This document shows, piece after piece, positions 6,807 through 12,298 of a stretch of DNA of 12,298 nucleotides; the stretch's first letter is position 1; every line of letters starts with the position of its first letter. Position numbers and translations under genes: made by a program. The notes under the pieces were generated by a model that was given only the letters and a program-made list of their open reading frames with translations, had not been told where the DNA came from and did no database searches. This DNA comes from Clostridiaceae bacterium (lineage in GTDB: Bacteria > Bacillota > Clostridia > Oscillospirales > Acutalibacteraceae), in contig JAEDIL010000054.1 of assembly GCA_016292455.1 (NCBI GenBank), positions 1 to 12,298 on the forward strand, in the 5' to 3' direction.

Positions 6807-7750
6807 TCGTTTTCTCCGGTCATTTCATTGATAATGATTCCGCAGGTTCTTTCGCCCTCGTCAAAGAGGAAAATATGTCCCGAGCCCTCGAAAGTATAAA
6901 GATGCATATCCGGGAAAATTGAAGAAAGCTGCTTTGACTGGTAATACGGCATTGTTTTATCTGCCGTTCCCCAGATCGTGCAGACGGGTATATTCTTTTG
7001 GGCAACCTTTTTGTAGTTTGCAACGGTCACCTCCGGCTTCATCAGGGTGTTGCGCAGGCTCGAAAGCGTGGCGCGCAGAAATCCCTTGTATCTTGCGCCC
7101 TCAGCAAATTTTTCAAGGTAATATCCGGTCTGCTCCTTGCTATAAATCAGTTCGGCGCAGGAACGGGTGAGAAGCAGTCTTCCGCCAAGAGCCTTGAACA
7201 TCAGCTCGCCGATAAGCGGCTTGTTCGCAAGCTTCATATAAAGCGGTGTTTCATATTCCATTCCGGCAGGCGCGAGCAAAAAGAGCTTTCTGACCCTTTC
7301 CGGTCTCTTTGCGGCAAAGGCAGTGACAACTGCGCCGCCCATTGACGTTCCGAAAAGGAAGAACTTTCCGTCCGGAATCAGCGCGTCGGTCAGCTGTTCA
7401 AGCTGCGAAGCAAAAAGGTCGGGTGTATAGTTACCGGGAACTCTTTCGGAAAAACCTCTTCCGAGAAGATCGTAGCGAATAACCTTATATCCCTTTTCAA
7501 CAAGGAAATCGAAAATTCTGTCGTAAATATAGTAGGGCGTTGCATAGCCGTGAACAAGAACAACAGCCTCCCCTTCACCCTTCATTTCGTAGTGGGTTTC
7601 GCCTGCCGGCAGCTTTATGTATGAGCCTGAGTACTTTTTCTTTTCTTCATCGGTCAGCTCGAACTTTTCAATTTCAGAGATAAGCTGAGAGAGCCTCTCC
7701 TTGCTGACAACGATTTCATCATTCGAAGTAATCTGCTTGTTGTTTTCCAT
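6803..7750 (-). CDS. Alpha/beta-fold hydrolase (MhpC-like), coupled to glycerate kinase
   Basis: This 315-residue protein has a complete Ser-Asp-His triad in standard alpha/beta-hydrolase order: oxyanion-loop HG in VVLVHGYATP (64-73), nucleophile elbow GTSMGG with Ser136, Asp264 in IWGTADKTMP, and His292 in GSGHIFLFDEG. The region at about 165-225 is the variable lid. The first 45 residues are charged and hydrophilic, with no signal peptide, so it should be cytoplasmic. The ATG at 7750 is chosen because AGGGAG lies about 10 nt upstream; an in-frame TTG further upstream coincides with the -35 box of the promoter and is rejected. It overlaps the glycerate kinase gene by 4 nt. Substrate is unknown: members include esterases, lactonases and C-C hydrolases, and the coupling hints at an ester or lactone of a hydroxy acid. 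Confidence 0.9.
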   Translation of the reverse strand: MENNKQITSNDEIVVSKERLSQLISEIEKFELTDEEKKKYSGSYIKLPAGETHYEMKGEGEAVVLVHGYATPYYIYDRIFDFLVEKGYKVIRYDLLGRGFSERVPGNYTPDLFASQLEQLTDALIPDGKFFLFGTSMGGAVVTAFAAKRPERVRKLFLLAPAGMEYETPLYMKLANKPLIGELMFKALGGRLLLTRSCAELIYSKEQTGYYLEKFAEGARYKGFLRATLSSLRNTLMKPEVTVANYKKVAQKNIPVCTIWGTADKTMPYYQSKQLSSIFPDMHLYTFEGSGHIFLFDEGERTCGIIINEMTGENE

Positions 7751-7790
7751 ATTGTGTTTTCTCCCTTTCAAAAATTTCCTGCTGTTTTCA

Positions 7791-7819
7791 ATAGTATCAT
7801 GAAAACATTGTTTTTTCAA
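7791..7819 (-). promoter_or_regulatory. Sigma-A promoter of the hydrolase-glycerate kinase operon
   Basis: On the minus strand TTGAAA (7814-7819) and TACTAT (7791-7796) are separated by 17 bases, about 40 nt before the hydrolase ATG. The spacer contains a 13-bp perfect dyad (7802-7814, AAAACA-A-TGTTTT on the minus strand), a possible operator positioned to block polymerase. Confidence 0.65.
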
Positions 7820-7851
7820 GTATCGGTATTGCGAAAAAATTGCCCGGAGAA

Positions 7852-9015
7852 TCAGTCAAAGTTTTCCAGAAAATCCCTGGCGCCCTCCGGCGAAGAAAGC
7901 GAGCCCTGAACAATTCCGTCCCTGCCGCCGCCGCGTCCCGAGAAAGCCAAGTTGAGCTTTTTGCAAAGAGTACCAAGGTCAAACCCGGTTTTTGAAATTA
8001 TAACATACCGCTCGCCGTTTTTTCCGAAAAGTACGGCGGAAAACTTTTCAGCCTTGTCGGAAAGTCTGTCTGCAAGCTGCCTTGCTTCGTTCATATCCTC
8101 TGTTTCGCAAAGAACAACAATTCTTTCTCCGCTCGTTACGCTCTCTGCCCGAAGGTCGGAGAGCTGCTTTTTAAGCGAAGCAACCTCACCGGAAAGCGCG
8201 GCTCTTTCTTCAAAAAGGCGGCTGACGGAGGAAAAGGTTTCCGTCTCCCTGGCAACAAGGAGATTGCTGACGAGGTAATTCTGCGCAAGCTTTTCGCGCG
8301 CGTCAAGCATAGCCCTTTCTCCGCAGAGAATGAAGAACCTCATTCCGCCGCGGTGACGTTCGCTTTTCACTATTCTGAAAAAGCCAACCTCGCCGGTTCT
8401 TCCGACGTGCGGCGCACAGCAGGCGCAAACATCCACGCCGGGAATTTCAACAATCCTCACAGCTGCGTCAATTTCCTTTTTGCTGCGATAGGAAAGGGAC
8501 GAAAGCTCCTCGCGGGAAGGGTAGCTGACCTTGATTTCAAGGTTTTTCCATATCGCTTCGTTGACAAGGCTTTCAACTTTACAGATGTCATTTTCGGTCA
8601 GTTCACCGTTGAAATCAACGGTAACGTTATCCTTTGAAAGGTGAAATCCAACGTTGTCAAAGCCAAACAGCGAATGAACCACTCCGGAGAAAATGTGCTC
8701 GCCGGTATGCTGCTGCATATCGGAAAAACGCTTCTTTACGTCAATTTTTCCAAAAATCTCTGCCCCTACGGCTAATTTTTCAACACTCTCCGCATCGTTT
8801 TCCACGATATGAACAATTTTTCCGTCAACAATTTGAACGTTTTCCACATAAACACCGCCGAGGAAACCGCAATCGCTCGTCTGTCCTCCGCCCTCCGGAA
8901 AGAAGGCTGTTCTGTCCGTTTCGATATATGTATAGCGTTCATCTCTGTAAAGCGATATAACTTTACAGTTGAATTCCGTCACATAACTGTCGAGGTCATA
9001 AAGTTTTTCGGTCAT
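7852..9015 (-). CDS. alaX: Alanyl-tRNA editing hydrolase, long form (AlaX-L) with DHHA1 domain
   Basis: This 387-residue free-standing editing protein resembles the editing and C-terminal parts of alanyl-tRNA synthetase without its catalytic domain. It should hydrolyse mischarged Ser-tRNA(Ala), and possibly Gly-tRNA(Ala), in the cytoplasm. The zinc site is intact: HTGEH (His103, His107) plus Cys199 and His203 in CACCAPHVGRTGEVG. An N-terminal beta-barrel carries AFFPEGGGQTSDCG (37-50). A coiled-coil-like stretch (about 258-291) leads into the DHHA1 domain, which ends with FSGRGGGRDGIVQGSL (358-373). AlaX-L proteins are normally 380-410 residues, so it is complete. The ATG at 9015 has AAGGAG about 10 nt upstream; an ATG 5 bases nearer hits a stop two codons later. 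The gene follows the DUF1015 terminator by 38 nt with no room for a good promoter, so it probably depends on readthrough. Confidence 0.93.
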   Translation of the reverse strand: MTEKLYDLDSYVTEFNCKVISLYRDERYTYIETDRTAFFPEGGGQTSDCGFLGGVYVENVQIVDGKIVHIVENDAESVEKLAVGAEIFGKIDVKKRFSDMQQHTGEHIFSGVVHSLFGFDNVGFHLSKDNVTVDFNGELTENDICKVESLVNEAIWKNLEIKVSYPSREELSSLSYRSKKEIDAAVRIVEIPGVDVCACCAPHVGRTGEVGFFRIVKSERHRGGMRFFILCGERAMLDAREKLAQNYLVSNLLVARETETFSSVSRLFEERAALSGEVASLKKQLSDLRAESVTSGERIVVLCETEDMNEARQLADRLSDKAEKFSAVLFGKNGERYVIISKTGFDLGTLCKKLNLAFSGRGGGRDGIVQGSLSSPEGARDFLENFD

Positions 9016-9053
9016 GGCATTTTTTCTCCTTTGTGTTCAAAAATATGTGCAGC

Positions 9054-9079
9054 AAAAAAGCGGCTGAACGCCGCCTTTT
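9054..9079 (-). terminator. Intrinsic terminator after the DUF1015 gene
   Basis: On the minus strand AAAAG-GCGGC and GCCGC-TTTTTT form a stem around the loop GTTCA: five G-C pairs, one G-T wobble and four A-T pairs. It starts about 14 nt after the DUF1015 stop codon and ends in six Ts. It should reduce, but may not abolish, transcription into alaX. Confidence 0.85.
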
Positions 9080-9093
9080 AATCAAGAGTCGAT

Positions 9094-10341
9094 TCAGGAA
9101 AGCTTGTGAATGAACAGTCCGCTCAGAAGCTTCGGCTCAAACCATGTGGACTTCGGCGGCATAACTCTGCCTGCGTCCGCAATATCCATAAGCTCATCAA
9201 GCGACGTCGGATACATTGCAAACGCAATTCTCATATCGCTGCTGCATCTTTTTTCAAGTTCGCCGAGTCCTCGGATTCCGCCCACAAAATCAATCCTCTT
9301 ATCCGTTCTCGGGTCGGCAATGCCGAAAATCGGGTCAATGCAGTTGTTCTGGAGAATTGAAACGTCAAGTCTGAGAACCGGGTCATCTTCGTCAAAGCTT
9401 CCGTCCTTTGCTTCAAGCTTATACCACTTTCCGTCAAGATACATTCCGAAGCAGTGGCGCTTTTCGGGGCGGTATGCGCCCTCGCCCTCATAGGCGGAAA
9501 CGGTGAATTTTTCGGAAAGCTTTTCAAAAAACTCATCGGTTTCAAAACCTGCAAGGTCCTTGATCACGCGGTTGTAATCCATAATTTCAAGCTCGTTTTT
9601 CGGGAAAGCAACGGCAAGGAAAAAGTTGAATTCTTCGCTGCCGTCAAAATCAGGGAACTGCTCGCGTCTTTTGAGTCCGACCTTAACGGCGGAAGCGCAG
9701 CGGTGGTGACCGTCTGCAATGTAGAGCGCGTCTATTCCTGCGAACTCCTCTGCGATTGCCCGGTTGATTTTTTCATCATCAATCACCCAGACAGTATTGC
9801 GGACATCTCCGTCGCTTGAAAAATCATAGACCGGCGCATGAGATTCCTGCCAGGAGGAAACCGTTCTGCTAATGAAATCGTTCTCGCGGTATGTCAGGAA
9901 AATCGGACCGGTGTTGGCGTTGCAGTAATCAACGTGGTTGATTCTGTCCTGCTCCTTGTCAGCGCGGGTGAATTCGTGCTTTTTAATTACCCCGTTGATA
10001 TAATCGTCAATTCCCGCACAGCCGACAAGTCCTGTCTGCGCTCTGCCGTTCATAATCTGGCGGTAGATATAAAAGCAGGGATTTTCATCCTGCGCGCAAT
10101 AGCCGTCCGCCGAAAGCGCGTCAAGGTTTTCGCGGGCTTTGAGATATACCTTTTCATCATAGATATTGACCGATGGATCAAGGTCAATTTCCGCCTTGTC
10201 AACATGGAGGAACGAAACGGGATTACCCTCAACCATTCCGCGCGCTTCCTCGCTGTTCATAACGTCATAGGGAAGAGCAGCAATTTTTTCTGCATATTCG
10301 GGAAGCGGGCGAACCGCTTTAAAGGACTTGAAAACAGCCAT
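9094..10341 (-). CDS. DUF1015 family protein (ParB/SbnI-like, possible serine kinase relative)
   Basis: This 415-residue cytoplasmic protein matches the DUF1015 pattern. It has an N-terminal segment with PLPEYAEKIAALPYDVM (12-28), the signature KKHEFTRADKEQDRINH (120-136), the hallmark YIADGHHRCASA (207-218) and a C-terminal MPPKSTWFEPK (394-404). The DGHHR motif recalls the ParB/Srx fold used by SbnI and archaeal SerK, enzymes that phosphorylate free L-serine. In other genomes DUF1015 genes often lie beside serA or serC. Serine phosphorylation is therefore a plausible but unproven role here. Usual length for the family is about 410-420. The ATG is preceded by GAGG about 10 nt away. The gene has its own promoter (10432-10460), a structured leader and a terminator, and is divergent from spoVAC. 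Confidence 0.92.
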   Translation of the reverse strand: MAVFKSFKAVRPLPEYAEKIAALPYDVMNSEEARGMVEGNPVSFLHVDKAEIDLDPSVNIYDEKVYLKARENLDALSADGYCAQDENPCFYIYRQIMNGRAQTGLVGCAGIDDYINGVIKKHEFTRADKEQDRINHVDYCNANTGPIFLTYRENDFISRTVSSWQESHAPVYDFSSDGDVRNTVWVIDDEKINRAIAEEFAGIDALYIADGHHRCASAVKVGLKRREQFPDFDGSEEFNFFLAVAFPKNELEIMDYNRVIKDLAGFETDEFFEKLSEKFTVSAYEGEGAYRPEKRHCFGMYLDGKWYKLEAKDGSFDEDDPVLRLDVSILQNNCIDPIFGIADPRTDKRIDFVGGIRGLGELEKRCSSDMRIAFAMYPTSLDELMDIADAGRVMPPKSTWFEPKLLSGLFIHKLS

Positions 10342-10378
10342 AACAGATAACCTCTTTCTCTTTCGGAGCTGCGCAAAG

Positions 10379-10416
10379 CGGCAGTCTCCTTTCTTTCTGA
10401 ACCGAACGCACTGCCG
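10379..10416 (-). promoter_or_regulatory. Stem-loop in the DUF1015 5' leader enclosing a spare Shine-Dalgarno
   Basis: CGGCAGT and ACTGCCG (10410-10416 and 10379-10385) form a perfect 7-bp stem in the roughly 85-nt leader. The 24-nt loop contains AAAGGAG with no obvious gene after it; the true start has its own weaker site. It could be a regulatory leader, but I recognise no riboswitch or T-box consensus. Confidence 0.3.
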
Positions 10417-10431
10417 GTCACATCGTTTTCT

Positions 10432-10460
10432 ATTTTATAGTTCGACAAATGTTTTGTCAA
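10432..10460 (-). promoter_or_regulatory. Sigma-A promoter of the DUF1015 gene with overlapping dyad
   Basis: On the minus strand TTGACA (10455-10460) and TAAAAT (10432-10437) are separated by 17 bases. A perfect dyad, GACAAA-ACA-TTTGTC (10444-10458), overlaps the -35 box and spacer and would be a classic repressor position. It lies about 65 bp upstream of spoVAC on the other strand, so a bound regulator could also affect that gene. Confidence 0.75.
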
Positions 10461-10469
10461 CCGAAAGTG

Positions 10470-10499
10470 TGTATAAATCCGCAACTTTGGAAAAAAATA
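10470..10499 (+). promoter_or_regulatory. Weak candidate sigma-G promoter for the spoVA genes
   Basis: spoVA operons are known to be transcribed in the forespore by sigma-G. Upstream of spoVAC, TGTATA (10470-10475) resembles the sigma-G -35, and 17 bases later AAAAATA (10493-10499) matches only part of the CATnnTA -10. The -10 is poor, so this is a position-supported guess. Confidence 0.3.
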
Positions 10500-10523
10500 C
10501 GTTTGTGAAAGTGAGGTGTTTTC

Positions 10524-10973
10524 ATGTCGGTTTCAAAAGAAGAATATTCAAACATGGCAAAACGGTTCTCCCCAAGCTCCCCGATTATATCCGACTGTCT
10601 GAAAGCGTTCTGCATCGGCGGTCTCATCTGTGTTCTGGCAGAGCTTCTGACCTTTTTCTTTTCAAAAACAAACATGAATGAAGACGAAGTCAAGGCATTG
10701 GTTCTTGTTGTCATCATCGCGCTGACGGCACTTCTGACCGGGCTGGGAATTTTTGACAGTCTTGCAAAGCACGCGGGCGCAGGAACGGCAGTTCCGATCA
10801 CCGGCTTTGCAAATTCAATCGTTTCTCCGGCAATGGAGTTCCACACAGAAGGCTTTGTTCTCGGAACAGCGGCAAACATGTTCAAACTTGCAGGACCGGT
10901 CATTGTTTTCGGCTGCGGCAGTGCAGTCCTTTACGGGCTCATTCTCTGGATTTTCAACACGTTTAGGGGGTGA
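10524..10973 (+). CDS. spoVAC: Stage V sporulation protein AC
   Basis: This 149-residue protein is the usual SpoVAC length. SpoVAC is a subunit of the SpoVA complex in the spore inner membrane that imports dipicolinic acid during spore formation and releases it at germination; it has been described as a mechanosensitive channel. Hydrophobic segments lie at about 26-46, 57-77, 88-105 and 120-143. The conserved signature HAGAGTAVPITGFANSIVSP covers about 83-102 and is followed by AMEFHTEGFVLG. The start has AGGTG about 8 nt upstream. spoVAD follows 4 nt after the stop. The gene looks intact even though its partner is broken. Confidence 0.96.
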   Translation: MSVSKEEYSNMAKRFSPSSPIISDCLKAFCIGGLICVLAELLTFFFSKTNMNEDEVKALVLVVIIALTALLTGLGIFDSLAKHAGAGTAVPITGFANSIVSPAMEFHTEGFVLGTAANMFKLAGPVIVFGCGSAVLYGLILWIFNTFRG

Positions 10974-10977
10974 AAGA

Positions 10978-11628
10978 ATGGCAACACGAAACGGCGGAAC
11001 GGTTATACTTGAAAAAAGCGTCCGCATCATTTCAAATGCGGCAGCAGTCGGAAAAAAAGAAGGCGAAGGACCGCTGAAAAGCGAATTCGACCTGGTTTTT
11101 CAAGACGACAAGCTCGGTCAGATTTCATGGGAAAAGGCGGAAAGCGAGCTTCTGAGCATGGCTGTCAAAAAAGCCCTTGCAAACGGAAACACAGAAAACA
11201 GCGAGGTTGACGCGGTCTTTTCCGGCGACCTGCTTGACCAATGCATCGGCTCTTCGTTTTCCCTGAGAGGCTTTTCAATTCCGGTCTGCGGTCTTTACGG
11301 CGCATGCTCAACAATGGCGCTCTCGCTCTGCGCGGCGTCGCTTGCAATTGAAACGGGCGGCTTCCGGCAATGCATTGCCGCAACCTGCTCCCATTTCTGC
11401 TCAGCAGAAAGGCAGTTCCGGTTTCCGCTTGAATACGGCGGACAGCGCACCCCAACATCGCAGTGGACTGTTACGGGTGCAGGCGCGGCGCTTCTCGGTG
11501 AAAGCCGCAACAAAAATCTTCCCAGAATTGAAAAGCTGCACCTCGGAACAATCTGCGACCTCGGAATCACGGACGCAAACAACATGGGCGCGGCGATGGC
11601 ACCCGTAGATGTTAAAATAGAACCATAA
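10978..11628 (+). pseudogene. spoVAD: Stage V sporulation protein AD, 3'-truncated
   Basis: SpoVAD is the soluble, thiolase-like subunit of the SpoVA complex that binds dipicolinic acid. It is normally about 335-345 residues; only 216 codons remain here. Typical SpoVAD landmarks run in order: GPLKSEFD (31-38), SGDLLDQ (82-88), LYGACSTM with the thiolase-position Cys110, ERQFRFPLEYGGQ (144-156), VTGAGAALL (165-173) and DLGITDANNMGAAMAP (194-209). In intact homologues the next residues are AAADTI or similar. Here the frame changes to VDVKIEP and stops, so homology ends at about 11604. The missing third includes the second thiolase-like half needed for the fold. The start ATG follows GGGGGTG and lies 4 nt after spoVAC. 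It would give a non-functional SpoVA unless the 3' part is rejoined or a second copy exists. Confidence 0.88.
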
Positions 11629-11919
11629 ATTAAGTGGTTGTCGCCATAAAATCTTACAGAATTTTCGACAGGAAAGGTGGTGAAAAGCCCTGTTTTACCG
11701 GGGTTGCGGGTGTTTTGGGGTTTTAAATTTTAGTGATAGCGAAACTCTCCGAAAACGCTCGTTTACAATTTATTAACAATCAGTTTGTTTATAGTTCGCA
11801 TTCATATCGATGTGAGTTATTTATGTGTGTTGTTTAACATTTGATTGGCGAAACAACAAAGAGTTAGTTAGACTCACCACTTCTGAAATAGCAAACTATT
11901 GGAAAATGCGAGATGCTCA
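11605..11919. mobile_element. AT-rich junction segment replacing the 3' part of spoVAD, probable mobile-element flank
   Basis: Host coding similarity stops at about 11604, and the next 315 bases have no gene I can support. Composition shifts to A/T. The segment starts GTAGATGTTAAAATAGAACC, followed by a short inverted repeat AACCA/TGGTT (11621-11625 and 11635-11639), and then a G/T-rich stretch at 11680-11722. This resembles non-coding flanks of insertion or integrative elements, but I cannot assign a family and no transposase or recombinase is visible. A second reading is a chimeric assembly join. No convincing promoter or intrinsic terminator was found. Confidence 0.4.
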
Positions 11920-12298
11920 TTATGCATGTAATTTAAGGAATTTTTTGAGTTCGCCATAATTGTTTTCAAAAACCCAACCCGTCATGCCTAATTCTTCCGC
12001 AGCCAGGACATTTTCTTTTCTGTCATCAACAAAAATACATTCTTCTGGTTTTAAATCATATTTGGTAAGAAGCAATTTGTAAATTTCCGAGTTCGGTTTT
12101 AATATGTGTGCTTCCGATGATAAAACAATTCCATCAAATAAATTTAAATCATATTGTATAGGGAAATATCTATAAAAGTCTAATGAAGCGTTTGATAGGA
12201 CGTATAGTCTGTAACCGTATTGTTTTGTGCAGTAACAAAACTCTTTAGCACCATTTATACAAATCATACAAAAATCCCATTCGTAAACACACTTCTTT
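11920..12298 (-). CDS. HAD-superfamily hydrolase, C-terminal part (5' end beyond window)
   Basis: The open frame runs to the window edge with no start needed, giving 126 visible residues of a HAD-IA type phosphatase. Motif II is LYVLSNAS, motif III the lysine in HILKPNSEIYKLLL, and motif IV the paired aspartates in CIFVDDRKENVLAAEELGM. Motif I (DxDGT) must lie off the right edge. The pattern is close to YihX-like sugar-phosphate phosphatases, but substrate cannot be assigned. Codon use is strongly A/T-ending, unlike mfd, galM or the spoVA genes, which supports a foreign origin for this side of the junction. An internal ATG at 12267 lacks a good ribosome site and would skip motif I. Confidence 0.85.
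   Translation of the reverse strand, partial: KKCVYEWDFCMICINGAKEFCYCTKQYGYRLYVLSNASLDFYRYFPIQYDLNLFDGIVLSSEAHILKPNSEIYKLLLTKYDLKPEECIFVDDRKENVLAAEELGMTGWVFENNYGELKKFLKLHA

Noticed and set aside
10753..10977. Upstream in-frame extension of spoVAD to 10753
   Set aside because: It overlaps spoVAC fully and lacks a ribosome site. The ATG at 10978 has GGGGGTG at the right distance and matches the N-terminus of known SpoVAD proteins.
11887..11900. Small AATAG/CTATT hairpin just after the HAD hydrolase stop as a terminator
   Set aside because: Only five A/T-rich pairs and no T tract follows on the minus strand.

Overview
This 12.3-kb window looks like chromosome of a spore-forming low-to-mid-GC Gram-positive bacterium, most likely class Clostridia (Oscillospirales/Ruminococcaceae-like). 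That placement is an inference from three things: spoVA sporulation genes, textbook sigma-A promoters with 17-bp spacers, and strong AGGAG-type ribosome binding sites before almost every gene. Nearly everything lies on the minus strand; only the spoVA genes at the right read forward.

Layout, left to right. At 1-120 there is a perfect-consensus minus-strand promoter (TTGACA-17-TATAAT) firing out of the window, and a sequence that may be the end of an insertion sequence. 121-3627 is mfd, the transcription-repair coupling factor, complete. 3628-3762 holds a large imperfect stem-loop in the mfd leader. 3763-4279 is a self-contained cassette of two tandem genes for tiny amphipathic peptides (52 and 39 aa), with its own near-consensus promoter, strong Shine-Dalgarno sites and an intrinsic terminator. 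I recognise no family for them; they are the best candidate for something undescribed. 4362-5399 is galM (aldose 1-epimerase). 5583-7750 is a translationally coupled pair: an alpha/beta hydrolase followed, with a 4-nt ATGA overlap, by a MOFRL-family glycerate 2-kinase. The pair has its own promoter. 7852-9015 is a long AlaX-type alanyl-tRNA editing hydrolase, 9054-9079 a terminator, and 9094-10341 a DUF1015 protein whose promoter carries a dyad.

Divergent from the DUF1015 gene is the spoVA locus: an intact spoVAC (10524-10973) and a spoVAD that breaks off after about 209 of roughly 338 codons. The break at about 11605 passes directly into AT-rich DNA of different character: about 315 bp of non-coding or remnant sequence, then an AT-rich HAD-family hydrolase on the opposite strand that runs off the right edge. 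Either mobile DNA inserted in or truncated spoVAD, or the assembly is chimeric there.

Possible functional theme (inference only): the AlaX editor (removes serine from tRNA-Ala), DUF1015 (resembles ParB/SbnI-type serine kinases) and the glycerate kinase (a step in serine/glycerate catabolism) all touch serine and three-carbon acid metabolism. mfd, galM and the sporulation genes appear to be unrelated neighbours.
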